From: CAVORB01 sp963698495
GTDB lineage: Bacteria; Pseudomonadota; Gammaproteobacteria; Chromatiales; Chromatiaceae
Assembly (NCBI GenBank): GCA_963698495.1
Contig: CAVORB010000011.1
Location: forward strand, 62,001-126,000
DNA length: 64,000 nucleotides
Reading direction: 5' to 3'
Both the position numbers and the translations under genes were made by a program. Shown piece by piece: positions 16,003 through 24,894 of this stretch. Numbering within the stretch: the first letter of the stretch is position 1; every line of letters starts with the position of its first letter. Under the pieces are notes generated by a model, which was not told the DNA's origin, searched no databases, and saw nothing but the letters and a program-made list of their open reading frames with translations.

Positions 16003-18099
16003 TTACCTGTGCGGGTCCTGGGCCTCGATGACCGGGCTCGGTTTCTGCAGAAAGTTGCCCTGGACATAGTCGATGATGTCCGTGGTCCAGAGCACCGTCA
16101 GCGTGCGCGCGCTCTCCACGCCCGTGACCATGCAGCGGATGCCGGCATCGCGGGCAAGCTCCGCCAGTCCAATCAGGCGCTTCTGCTTGACCTCGTCGTC
16201 GGCGAGTCCCTTGGCAAGCTCGCGTGAGAAAATGATGAAGTCGGGGCGCAGGCTGGTGAGCAAGGCTTCTGGGTTCTGGCCCGCGCCGAACTGATTCAAC
16301 GCCACACGGCACTTCACCTTCCGCAATCCGTCGCTCAATCTAGTGAAAGCGGCGGTGTGGCGGCGCGCCTGCTCTTCCGGGATCTGGAACGTCAGCCAGT
16401 TTCCCCGCGCCTGGAACTCCTGCAGACAATCGCAGATCCAGATCAGGAGCTTGTCTTCCAGCAGCGTTTCCTCAGCGATGTTGATGAAGAAATTGAGCTT
16501 GATGCCTTGGGAACGCTTGGCGGCGAGCTCGGCGATGGCGTGCCGGATGACCCAGTGGTCGACGGCGATCATTTTTCCGGATCCGATCGCGGCGCTGAGG
16601 AACTCCTTGGCCTCCAGTATCTTGCCGTCGCTGTCGCGCAGGCACAGGAGCACGCTGTAGTTTTCCTGACTGTCGCCCTTCAGGCTCACGACTGGCTGGA
16701 ACAACAGCTGGAAGCCTTCCCCCTCGAGCGCCTGGTCGATGCGCGAAGCGAGGCGCCGACCCTCTTCGTCCAGGCCCGGGTCCGGGGAACTGGTGGTGGG
16801 TTCCGACGACTGCGCCTCGGAGGTCTGCGGCTCGTCCAGCTCCAACGTGCCGAAAAGGTAGTCACGGTAGACGTTGTCCAATACGTCGGAAGGGGCGCAG
16901 GACCCCGGCTTCAACAGCATGATCCCGGTGCCGATTACCGGTACGCTTTCGTCGCCACCGTCGGCCTGCATCGGCAGCTGCACCTGTTTGGCAATTCTTG
17001 CCGCCAACTCTTCCGCTTCGTTTTGGGAGACCGAATCGACCAACAACACGAAGGCGTCGTCGCAAACCCTGGTCGGAAAGGACCCCTTGGGACTGAGGGC
17101 TTTGAGTGACTTGCCGAAGGAGGCCGCGGTCTCCAGGGCCGCTGTCATGCCTTCTTTCTGCAGGATCTGTGAAAACGTGTTGATTCCGAAATAAATGGCC
17201 GCGAATCTCTTGCTGGCGGGATGCTCGTGATCCAGTCGGGTGGACAGCTCCTCCATCAGGGCCGCACGGTTGGGTAGGCCAGTATCCTCATCAACGAGGC
17301 CACGGGCATCCGAGACCGCCTGCCGCATCACGCCTTGGACCGACACCTGCAGGCACGGCTCCCCGTCGAGCTTGGAGCGGGAGAGGTTCAAACGTGCCGG
17401 AAACGAGTTGTCGTCCGCGCGCACGCACTCGATGTCCATCGTCCGGGTCTCGTTCTCGAACAGGTGCTCGAGCTGACGGAGGACGCTCCGCGCCTCCCCT
17501 TGATCATCGGGGGCGATGAGGTCGAGCAGCGGATAGCCCTCGAGATCCTCGATGGCTGCGAACCCGAACAGCTCCTGGTAGGCAGGGTTGACCTGGATGT
17601 GCATGCCGTCCTGGATGAAGGCGACGGCGTCCCCCGAGGAGTCCATCACGTCCTTCGCCCGTTGCTCGCAATCCCTGAGCCGCTCACGCAGTCGCTGCGC
17701 CGTGCGCCGGTGGCCGAGGTCCGAGAGCTCCCGGGATACGATGAGCTGGAGGTGCTCCGTGTCCCCGAGCTCGGTCAGGTCCCTGGCGCCGGCGCGCATC
17801 GCCATGATCAAGGACGTCGAATCGGTCTCCTTGCCGGCGACGACGATCAGGGGCAGGTCGATATCGAGCTCGCTGTAGCTTCGCATGCAGGCGGCGAGGT
17901 CGATATCGGGGTCATACTCGCAGCACAGGATGAGGTCGAAGGCCTGACCGCGAGTCAATTCGGTCAGCTGCGCCGGATCCTGGGTAAAGGTGCCGTGCAC
18001 GGCGAGGCCGCCGTTGCGCAGCGACGTGATGATGCCTTCCGCGTCTTCTTCCCGCGAAGTGAAAAGAAGGATATTCATCGCTTGAGACAAGGAGTCCAT
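16003..18099 (-). CDS. FimX-like degenerate REC-PAS-GGDEF-EAL protein
   Basis: The 698-residue soluble protein has four domains: a receiver-like domain (1-130), a PAS domain (about 145-260), a GGDEF domain (about 275-410) and an EAL domain (about 450-690). All signalling sites look altered. The receiver reads DLILCCEY where DLxLLD is expected, so the phosphoacceptor Asp is missing. The GGDEF signature reads CDDAF, and the EAL signature reads YSVLL. This pattern matches FimX, a non-catalytic cyclic-di-GMP effector that controls type IV pili. An alternative start is Met-8 (MNILLFTSREE). No pilus gene lies next to it. Catalytic loss is seen; the effector role is inferred from the family. Confidence 0.8.
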   Translation of the reverse strand: MDSLSQAMNILLFTSREEDAEGIITSLRNGGLAVHGTFTQDPAQLTELTRGQAFDLILCCEYDPDIDLAACMRSYSELDIDLPLIVVAGKETDSTSLIMAMRAGARDLTELGDTEHLQLIVSRELSDLGHRRTAQRLRERLRDCEQRAKDVMDSSGDAVAFIQDGMHIQVNPAYQELFGFAAIEDLEGYPLLDLIAPDDQGEARSVLRQLEHLFENETRTMDIECVRADDNSFPARLNLSRSKLDGEPCLQVSVQGVMRQAVSDARGLVDEDTGLPNRAALMEELSTRLDHEHPASKRFAAIYFGINTFSQILQKEGMTAALETAASFGKSLKALSPKGSFPTRVCDDAFVLLVDSVSQNEAEELAARIAKQVQLPMQADGGDESVPVIGTGIMLLKPGSCAPSDVLDNVYRDYLFGTLELDEPQTSEAQSSEPTTSSPDPGLDEEGRRLASRIDQALEGEGFQLLFQPVVSLKGDSQENYSVLLCLRDSDGKILEAKEFLSAAIGSGKMIAVDHWVIRHAIAELAAKRSQGIKLNFFINIAEETLLEDKLLIWICDCLQEFQARGNWLTFQIPEEQARRHTAAFTRLSDGLRKVKCRVALNQFGAGQNPEALLTSLRPDFIIFSRELAKGLADDEVKQKRLIGLAELARDAGIRCMVTGVESARTLTVLWTTDIIDYVQGNFLQKPSPVIEAQDPHR

Positions 18100-18246
18100 C
18101 TTTCTTAACGATCGTGCTTGTTGATCTTGGCTGACTGACGGAGGGGTGCGCTCTCGCTCGCCGCTCCCGTCAGACGGCGTCGCTACCGAGCGGTAAGTGG
18201 CAGCGATTATGGATGGTTCGTGAAGCGTACACCATAACCGATTTCG

Positions 18247-19275
18247 TCAGATGACGGGCGTCTTGTGTGGTCGGCCGGCCTCTTCGCGCACCAAGCGCGG
18301 CACCAGATAACCCGGCAGCCGACGGCGCAATTGCGAGATCAGCTCGACGGCGACGGCGGTGGGCACGGAGAAGTGGGCGGCTCCGGCGACGCGGTCGAGC
18401 ATGTGCAGGTAGTAGGGCAGAACACCGGCGTCGAACAGACCCTCGCTCAGCGCCGCAAGCACGGCGACGCGATCATTCACCCCCGAGAGGAGCACGCTCT
18501 GGTTGAGCAGGACTACGCCGGACTGCCGCAACCGGTCCAACGCCGCCCCGACCTCGGTGGATAGCTCTCGTGGATGGTTGGCGTGCACCACCACGACCGA
18601 TCCCAAGCGGCTGGCCGCGAGCGCCCCGCAGAGCTCGGGCGTAACGCGGGAAGGCAGCACGATCGGCAGCCGCGTGTGCACGCGCAGGCGCTTGAGGTGC
18701 GGGACCGCGTCGAGCTTGGCGATCAGGTCGGCGAGCAGGTGGTCGTCGAGCATCAGCGGATCGCCCCCGCTCAAGATCACCTCTTCGATGTCGGGCGACG
18801 CGGCGAGCTGCGCGATTGCACCGGTGGTCCGGTCGTGCAGGCCGCCGTGCTCCGCGTAGGGGTAGTGGCGTCGAAAGCAGTAACGGCAATGCACCGCGCA
18901 GGCGCCGGTGGCGATCAGCAGTGCCCTTCCCCGGTATTTCTGGAGCAGGCCGGGCCCGCTGAGGGCGGCGGCGTCACCGACCGGATCGCGCTGAAAGCCC
19001 GGCTGCGCCTGCAGCTCGTGCCCCAGCGGAAGGACCTGGCGCAGCAGTGGATCATCCGGGTTGCCATGCTCCATGAGCGCGGCGAAACCGCGCGGGACAA
19101 GAAGCCGAAAGCTCTGCGACGCCTCCCGCGCCGCCGGCAGCAGTCGGCGGGGCAGGCCCAGCATGTCGAGGAGGGGCTCGGGACGGGTGATGGCCGCGGC
19201 GAGGTCCCGCTTCCAGAGCGGAATCTGACAGGCGGAATCGCTTCGCGCTAAAATTGCGGGTTTTATCGGCCCCAT
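18247..19275 (-). CDS. epmB: EF-P lysine 2,3-aminomutase EpmB
   Basis: EpmB is a radical-SAM, PLP-dependent enzyme that turns (S)-alpha-lysine into (R)-beta-lysine for attachment to elongation factor P. The 342-residue protein has the radical-SAM cysteine motif CAVHCRYC followed by FRRHYPYAEHGG, the stretch EVILSGGDPLMLDDHLL and GNPDDPLLRQVLPLG upstream, all typical of EpmB. It runs divergently from efp with only 16 bp between the start codons, and epmA follows efp, so the whole modification module is together. Because the gap is so short, the efp promoter probably lies within the first codons of epmB. Confidence 0.93.
   Translation of the reverse strand: MGPIKPAILARSDSACQIPLWKRDLAAAITRPEPLLDMLGLPRRLLPAAREASQSFRLLVPRGFAALMEHGNPDDPLLRQVLPLGHELQAQPGFQRDPVGDAAALSGPGLLQKYRGRALLIATGACAVHCRYCFRRHYPYAEHGGLHDRTTGAIAQLAASPDIEEVILSGGDPLMLDDHLLADLIAKLDAVPHLKRLRVHTRLPIVLPSRVTPELCGALAASRLGSVVVVHANHPRELSTEVGAALDRLRQSGVVLLNQSVLLSGVNDRVAVLAALSEGLFDAGVLPYYLHMLDRVAGAAHFSVPTAVAVELISQLRRRLPGYLVPRLVREEAGRPHKTPVI
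19225..19254 (+). promoter_or_regulatory. Candidate efp promoter inside the 5' end of epmB
   Basis: CTGACA (19225-19230) and TAAAAT (19249-19254) are spaced by 18 bp and point towards efp, whose ATG is 37 bp beyond the -10. The site overlaps the first codons of the divergent epmB. Confidence 0.4.
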
Positions 19276-19291
19276 CTGACAGAGACACTAC

Positions 19292-19864
19292 ATGGCAAGC
19301 TACAGCACCAACGAATTCCGGGGTGGCCTCAAGATCATGCTCGATGGCGATCCATACGTCATCGTCGAGAACGAGTTCGTCAAGCCCGGCAAGGGCCAGG
19401 CCTTCAACCGCGTCAAGGTCCGCAATCTGAAGACCGGACGAGTGGTCGAGAAGACCTTCAAATCCGGCGAGTCCGTGGAGGCCGCTGACGTGCATGATAC
19501 GCAGATGCAGTATCTGTACAACGACGGTGAGCTCTGGTACTTCATGGACCCGGAGTCCTTCGAGCAGCTGAGCGCCGACGCCGCCGCGGTCGGGGAGGCC
19601 GCGAAGTGGATCAAGGAGCAGGATATGTGCGCCGTGACCCTCTGGAACGGCGCGCCGCTGAGCATCGAGCCCCCAAATTTCGTCGTGCTCGAGATCACCG
19701 AGACCGATCCCGGCGTGCGCGGCGACACCTCGGGGGGCGGCGGCAAGCCAGCTACCCTGGAGACGGGGGCGGTGGTGCGCGTACCCCTGTTCGTGCAGAC
19801 CGGCGAGCTGATCAAGGTCGACACCCGCTCCGGGGCGTACGTCTCCCGCGCCCGGGAGGAGTGA
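19292..19864 (+). CDS. efp: Elongation factor P
   Basis: EF-P binds stalled ribosomes and promotes peptide bond formation at polyproline sequences. The 190-residue protein has the three-domain EF-P size and the modification loop KPGKGQAF with Lys-34 at its tip, the residue that EpmA beta-lysylates. It is followed immediately by epmA, whose GTG start overlaps its stop, and is divergent from epmB. Polyproline stretches occur in this window, for example in the RND pump tail, and such genes would depend on EF-P. Confidence 0.96.
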   Translation: MASYSTNEFRGGLKIMLDGDPYVIVENEFVKPGKGQAFNRVKVRNLKTGRVVEKTFKSGESVEAADVHDTQMQYLYNDGELWYFMDPESFEQLSADAAAVGEAAKWIKEQDMCAVTLWNGAPLSIEPPNFVVLEITETDPGVRGDTSGGGGKPATLETGAVVRVPLFVQTGELIKVDTRSGAYVSRAREE

Positions 19865-20835
19865 GCGCCGACGTCTGGCGGCCCGCTGCATCCGCCGACA
19901 CGCTGCGCGCCCGGGCCCGCCTGCTCGCGCGCATCCGCGCCTACTTCGACGCCGCCGGTGTGATGGAGGTCGAGACGCCAATCGCGTCCCGCGCCGCGGC
20001 TACCGATCCCGCTATCGCCAGCCTGCGAGTGGCTTGTCCCGGCCTCGGTCCCGCGGTCGAGCCGCTGTGGCTCCACACCTCCCCGGAGCTCGCGATGAAG
20101 CGCCTGCTGGCGGCCGGATCCGGTCCCATCTATCAGATCTGCAAGGTCTTTCGCGACGGTGAGCGGGGACGGCGACACCACCCCGAGTTCACCCTGCTGG
20201 AGTGGTACCGCCCTGGCTGGGACCATCATCGACTCATGGACGAGGTCGCGGATCTGGTGCGGCACGCCCTTGAGCGGCCGGACCTGCCGGTAGAGAAGAC
20301 GCCCTATCGCCGGCTGTTTCTGGACAGGCTCGGGCTGGACCCGCTGCGCGCCACCACCGCGGCGCTGCGCGGGGCGGCGGAGCGGGGGATCGCGGGGACG
20401 GATGCCCTCGACCTCGATCGGGATGGCTGGCTGGACCTGCTTCTCAGCCACCTGATCGAGCCCGGACTCGGCCGCGGCCGTCTCAGCTTCGTCTACGACT
20501 ACCCGCCGAGCCAGGCCGCGCTCGCGCGTGTCAGCGGCGGCGAGGAGCCCGCGGCGGAGCGCTTCGAGCTCTACCTGGAGGGTATGGAGCTGGCGAACGG
20601 CTTCAACGAGCTCACGGATGCCAGCGAGCAGCGGCGGCGCTTCCAGGCCGATCTCGCGCGGCGGGCGGCCGATGGCATGGCGCAGCCGCCCTTGGACGAG
20701 GCATTTCTCGCGGCCCTGGAGGCGGGCTTGCCGGATTGCGCGGGTGTCGCCCTGGGGTTGGACCGGTTGCTCATGGCGGTCACCGGGAGTCGGCATATCG
20801 ACGAGGTCCTGGCGTTCCCGCTGGAGCGGGCTTGA
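19861..20835 (+). CDS. epmA: EF-P--(R)-beta-lysine ligase EpmA (GenX/PoxA)
   Basis: EpmA is a class II lysyl-tRNA synthetase paralogue that joins beta-lysine to EF-P. Starting from GTG 19861, which overlaps the efp stop, the protein has 324 residues, the family length. The motifs are MEVETPIASRAAATDP, HTSPELAMKRLLAAG, QICKVFRDGERGRRHHPEFTLLEWYR split over motif 2, and GVALGLDRLLMAVTG (motif 3). It lacks the N-terminal anticodon-binding domain of true LysRS. An ATG-initiated frame that begins at 19606 is only the upstream open extension inside efp. Confidence 0.93.
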   Translation: MSADVWRPAASADTLRARARLLARIRAYFDAAGVMEVETPIASRAAATDPAIASLRVACPGLGPAVEPLWLHTSPELAMKRLLAAGSGPIYQICKVFRDGERGRRHHPEFTLLEWYRPGWDHHRLMDEVADLVRHALERPDLPVEKTPYRRLFLDRLGLDPLRATTAALRGAAERGIAGTDALDLDRDGWLDLLLSHLIEPGLGRGRLSFVYDYPPSQAALARVSGGEEPAAERFELYLEGMELANGFNELTDASEQRRRFQADLARRAADGMAQPPLDEAFLAALEAGLPDCAGVALGLDRLLMAVTGSRHIDEVLAFPLERA

Positions 20836-20932
20836 CCGGAGAGCCGACGGACGGGACGCGGCGGCCCCGGGCGGAAAGGTCTCCGCCCGTATGGTAAAGT
20901 GCTCGCCACCTTCCCGGAGCGATGGTCAGCGC

Positions 20933-23071
20933 ATGTATCTCCTTCTGGTCAGCGTCCACGGCCTCATTCGCGGTCACGAGCTCGAGCTGGGCCGTGACGC
21001 CGATACCGGCGGTCAGACCAAATATGTGGTCGATCTCGCGCGTGCGCTTGCGAAACGGGACGACGTCGACCAGGTCGATCTCGTCACGCGTCGCATCGTC
21101 GATGCGCGGGTCAGTGCCGATTATGCCGAGCCGATCGAGCTGCTGTCGCCCAAGGCCCGCATCGTGCGCATTGACGCCGGCCCCGAGGAGTATCTGCCCA
21201 AGGAGTCCTTATGGGACCATCTGGACAGCTTCGGGGACAATCTGGTGCACTGGCTCAACGAGCAGGGGCGCATGCCCGATCTGGTGCACAGCCACTACGC
21301 GGACGCGGGCTATGTTGGCGTGCGGCTGTCCGGTCTGCTCGGCATTGCCCTGGTGCACACTGGCCATTCCCTGGGGCGCGACAAGCGTCAGCGGCTCCTC
21401 GCCGCGGGCCTGCCGCTGGAGGAAATCGACCGGCGCTACAACCTAAACCGCCGGGTGGACGCTGAGGAGGAGGTGCTGGCGAATGCTGACCTGGTGATCA
21501 CCAGCACGCACCAGGAGATCGAGGATCAATACGGGCTCTACGACTACTACCGGCCCGACCGCATGGCGGTCATCCCCCCGGGTACGGACCTCGAGCAGTT
21601 TCATCCGCCAGAGTCCGGGGCACCGGCGATCCCCTTTGCCGGGCAGGTGGCGCGGTTCCTGACGGACGCGAGCAAGCCATTGATCCTGGCCCTGTCGCGC
21701 CCGGACCCGCGCAAGAATATCGGCACGCTGGTCGACGCCTACGGCCAGTCCCCGCAGCTGCAGGAGATCGCGAATCTGCTGATCATCGCCGGTAGCCGGG
21801 ACGACATCCGCGAGATGGAAGAGGGGGCCCAGTCGGTGTTGACCGAGATCCTGGTCGCCATCGACGCGTACGACATCTACGGGCGCGTGGCGATGCCGAA
21901 GCGCCACGGCTCCGATGAGGTGCCCGGGATCTATCGCCTGGCGGCTGCCTCGGGCGGGGTGTTCATCAATCCCGCGCTCACCGAGCCCTTCGGTCTGACC
22001 CTGCTCGAGGCCGCCGCGAGCGGGCTTCCCCTGGTCGCCACCGAGAACGGCGGTCCGGTGGATATCATCGCCAATTGTCGTAATGGCCTGCTGGTGGATC
22101 CCCTGGACACGGAGGCCATCGCCGCTGCCCTGTTGGAGGTGCTGGGGGACCGGGATCGCTGGAAGGAGCTATCCGAAAACGGCCTGCGCGCGGTGCGTGA
22201 GCATTACTCCTGGGACGCGCACGCCGAGACCTACTGCGAGAAGGTCAAGCCGCTGCTGCAGCGACACGAGCGCATCCCCGAGACCCTGTCCGCGCGCCGT
22301 CCCCTGCGCTACCGTGACCGCGCCCTGTTCACCGACCTAGATCAGAGCCTGCTCGGTAACCCCGAGGGGCTGCGCCGGTTCGCGGAGGTGATGCGGGAGA
22401 ACCGCAAGTGCGTCACCTTCGGCATCGCTACCGGACGACGCCTGGATTCGGCCATATCGGTGATCAAGAAGAACGGCCTGCCGTTACCGGACGTGCTGAT
22501 CAGCAGCCTGGGGACCGAGATCCACTACGGCCGCAACCTGGTTCCAGACGAGTACTGGGCGGTCCACATCGACCATCTCTGGAAACCCGTCGCGGTCCGC
22601 CGCGCCCTCAAGGACCTGCCTGGCCTGGTGCTGCAGCCGCGAAACGAGCAAACCCGCTTCAAGGTGTCCTACCATTACGATCCGAGCGTCGCGCCGGCGG
22701 TCGAGGAGATCAATACCCTGCTGCGCTCCAAGGAGGTGACGGCGAACGTCATCCACTCCTTCGGCCAGTTCCTGGACGTGATCCCCGGACGGGCGAGCAA
22801 GGGGCTGGCGCTGCGGTATGTCGCACAGAGATGGGAGATGCCGTTGGAGCACATCCTGGTAGCGGGGGGGTCCGGCGCCGACGAGGACATGATGCGGGGC
22901 AACACCCTGGCGGTGGTGGTGGCCAACCGGCACCACGAGGAGCTGTCAGGCCTCGAGGAGCAGGACCGCGTGTATTTCGCGGTGCAGGATCATGCCCTGG
23001 GCATCCTGGAGGCCATCGAGTATTACGATTTCTTTAGCTCCTGCCGCGCCCCCGTTCTGGAAGATAAATGA
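20933..23071 (+). CDS. Sucrose-phosphate synthase with C-terminal phosphatase-like domain
   Basis: The 712-residue enzyme makes sucrose 6-phosphate from UDP-glucose and fructose 6-phosphate. Residues 1 to about 460 form a GT-B glycosyltransferase: N-terminal SVHGLIRGHELELGRDADTGGQ, HTGHSLGRDKRQRLL, and the nucleotide-sugar site NPALTEPFGLTLLEAAASGLP. The rest is a HAD domain beginning FTDLDQSLLGN, with the DxD nucleophile pair intact, so it may have phosphatase activity. The start is placed at MYLLLVSVHG because it matches the family N-terminus; an ATG at 20891 in frame is possible. It overlaps spp by an ATGA. Sucrose here is probably a compatible solute. Confidence 0.9.
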   Translation: MYLLLVSVHGLIRGHELELGRDADTGGQTKYVVDLARALAKRDDVDQVDLVTRRIVDARVSADYAEPIELLSPKARIVRIDAGPEEYLPKESLWDHLDSFGDNLVHWLNEQGRMPDLVHSHYADAGYVGVRLSGLLGIALVHTGHSLGRDKRQRLLAAGLPLEEIDRRYNLNRRVDAEEEVLANADLVITSTHQEIEDQYGLYDYYRPDRMAVIPPGTDLEQFHPPESGAPAIPFAGQVARFLTDASKPLILALSRPDPRKNIGTLVDAYGQSPQLQEIANLLIIAGSRDDIREMEEGAQSVLTEILVAIDAYDIYGRVAMPKRHGSDEVPGIYRLAAASGGVFINPALTEPFGLTLLEAAASGLPLVATENGGPVDIIANCRNGLLVDPLDTEAIAAALLEVLGDRDRWKELSENGLRAVREHYSWDAHAETYCEKVKPLLQRHERIPETLSARRPLRYRDRALFTDLDQSLLGNPEGLRRFAEVMRENRKCVTFGIATGRRLDSAISVIKKNGLPLPDVLISSLGTEIHYGRNLVPDEYWAVHIDHLWKPVAVRRALKDLPGLVLQPRNEQTRFKVSYHYDPSVAPAVEEINTLLRSKEVTANVIHSFGQFLDVIPGRASKGLALRYVAQRWEMPLEHILVAGGSGADEDMMRGNTLAVVVANRHHEELSGLEEQDRVYFAVQDHALGILEAIEYYDFFSSCRAPVLEDK

Positions 23072-23928
23072 ACACGTCATTGCTGATCTGCACCGACCTG
23101 GACCGGACCCTGATTCCCAATGGGCCGCAGCCTGAATCGCCGGATGCCCGGAGGCTGTTCGCGACCCTGGTGGCGCGCGGCGAGGTCTCCCTCGCATACG
23201 TCAGCGGGCGCCATCGCGCCCTCGTCCAGCAGGCGATGGCGGACTATCAGCTGCCCTTGCCCGACTTCGTGATCGGCGACGTGGGGACCAGCCTCTACCG
23301 GGTCAAGACCGACGCCGAGTGGTCGCCTCGCCCCGAATGGGAGGCGCACATCGGCGCCGATTGGGCCGGCGCCTCGGTGGAGGATCTCAAGGGCCTGCTC
23401 GCGGGCATTTCCCATCTGCGCCTCCAGGAGCCGGCCAAGCAGGGGCGTTTCAAGCTGAGCTTCTACGCCGCGTCCGATGCAGATCAGAGTGGGCTGGTCG
23501 AGGAGGTGAGGGGGCGGATCAGCGCCCAGGGGATGCGCGCCAGTCTGATCTGGAGCGTCGACGAGGCCGTCGATGTCGGTCTGCTCGATGTGCTGCCGGA
23601 GCGGGCGACCAAGTACCACGCCATCGAGTTTCTGATCGAGCAGGAGGGTTTCGGGATCGAGCAGGTCGTTTTCTCGGGCGACAGCGGCAATGACCTCGAG
23701 CCGCTCACAAGCCCCCTCCCGGCGGTGCTGGTGGCCAATGCCCATCCCGCGGTGCGCGAGGAGGCGCTGCGCGTGGTGCACGAGCGCGGGCTGGCGGATC
23801 GTCTCTACTGCGCCGAGGGCGGCTTCCTCGGGATGAACGGGAACTACGCCGCCGGCATCCTCGAGGGGGTGGCACACTACCAGCCCTTGGTGCGGCGCTG
23901 GCTTGAGGGGGCGGCGGACGTCCCATGA
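23068..23928 (+). CDS. Sucrose-6-phosphate phosphatase (HAD-IIB)
   Basis: This 286-residue HAD-IIB phosphatase should convert sucrose 6-phosphate to sucrose. It shows motif I CTDLDRTLIPNG with both aspartates, motif II region YVSGRHRALV, and motif IV FSGDSGNDLEPL. The ATGA overlaps on both sides (with sps and with fruK) indicate tight co-expression. It duplicates the possible activity of the HAD domain fused to the synthase just upstream; the separate enzyme is probably the main phosphatase. Confidence 0.88.
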   Translation: MNTSLLICTDLDRTLIPNGPQPESPDARRLFATLVARGEVSLAYVSGRHRALVQQAMADYQLPLPDFVIGDVGTSLYRVKTDAEWSPRPEWEAHIGADWAGASVEDLKGLLAGISHLRLQEPAKQGRFKLSFYAASDADQSGLVEEVRGRISAQGMRASLIWSVDEAVDVGLLDVLPERATKYHAIEFLIEQEGFGIEQVVFSGDSGNDLEPLTSPLPAVLVANAHPAVREEALRVVHERGLADRLYCAEGGFLGMNGNYAAGILEGVAHYQPLVRRWLEGAADVP

Positions 23929-24836
23929 TAAGCAGCGGCCGGCTCCCGATATGCGTCTTCGGCGAGGTCTTGTTCGATGTCTTCCCCGACGGCAAGCAGG
24001 TCCTGGGCGGCGCTCCGTTCAACGTGGCCTGGCATCTCCAGGCCTTTGGCCAGTACCCATGGTTCATCAGCAGCGTTGGCGATGATGCCGAGGGTGAGCA
24101 CATTCGTGCCGCCATGGCCGATTGGGGCATGGCCGTCGGCGGCCTGGCGACCGACCCGGCGCACCCGACCGGCCGAGTGACTGTCAGTCTGAACGCGGGC
24201 GAGCCTACTTACGAAATCGTCGACCGTTGCGCATACGATTACATCGATCTCCAGGCGATGCGCGAGCCTCCCGCGTGCGGGTTGCTGTATCACGGCAGCC
24301 TGGCCGTAAGGAACCCGGTCTCGGCGCGGAGCCTCGCGGCGCTCAAGGCGGGCGGTCCGAGTACCGTTTTCGTCGACGTGAACCTGCGCGATCCCTGGTG
24401 GTCCGTCGAGGTGGTGCGCGAGATGGTGCGCGCTGCGGATTGGGTGAAGCTCAATCGGGACGAGCTCGCCCTGCTCGCCGGCGGGTCGGATGCCCTCTCC
24501 GAGCGCGCGCGCCGATTCAGGGCCGAGAACGGCCTGGCCGGACTGGTCGTCACCCTGGGCGCGCGGGGGGCGATGGGATTCGCCGGCGATGACGAGGTAG
24601 CCGAGGCCGCTCCCCCGCCGGCCCTGCGGGTGGTCGATGCGGTCGGGGCTGGCGATGCCTTTGCGGCGGTGCTGATCCTCGGGATCGCGGAGGACTGGCC
24701 GCTCGCCGTCACCCTGGAGCGGGCGCAGGAGTTTGCCTCGCGTGTCGTCCAGCAAAGGGGCGCGACCGCCGCCGATCGGGACTTTTACCTGCCATTCCTC
24801 GATGCCTGGGGCCTGGGGGACCGTACGGTGACCTAG
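23925..24836 (+). CDS. PfkB-family fructokinase
   Basis: The 303-residue protein is a PfkB/ribokinase-type sugar kinase, with the N-terminal CVFGEVLFDVFPDGKQVLGG, the substrate region AWHLQAFGQYPWFIS, and the C-terminal signature DAVGAGDAFAAVL with the catalytic Asp. In the sucrose clusters of halotolerant methylotrophs and related bacteria the order sps-spp-fruK-ams is known, and this gene occupies the fruK position. It would phosphorylate fructose released by amylosucrase or return it for sucrose synthesis. It starts inside the spp stop (ATGA). Confidence 0.85.
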   Translation: MISSGRLPICVFGEVLFDVFPDGKQVLGGAPFNVAWHLQAFGQYPWFISSVGDDAEGEHIRAAMADWGMAVGGLATDPAHPTGRVTVSLNAGEPTYEIVDRCAYDYIDLQAMREPPACGLLYHGSLAVRNPVSARSLAALKAGGPSTVFVDVNLRDPWWSVEVVREMVRAADWVKLNRDELALLAGGSDALSERARRFRAENGLAGLVVTLGARGAMGFAGDDEVAEAAPPPALRVVDAVGAGDAFAAVLILGIAEDWPLAVTLERAQEFASRVVQQRGATAADRDFYLPFLDAWGLGDRTVT

Positions 24837-24894
24837 GCACGCCTCCGACCCCTGGCCCTCCCTGCAACGTTTTCTCACTGACCGCCCGCCAAAG

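Noticed and set aside
20528..20932. Extended N-terminus of sucrose-phosphate synthase
   Set aside because: It overlaps epmA in another frame, is Arg/Ser-rich, and the family N-terminus begins at MYLLLVSVHG.
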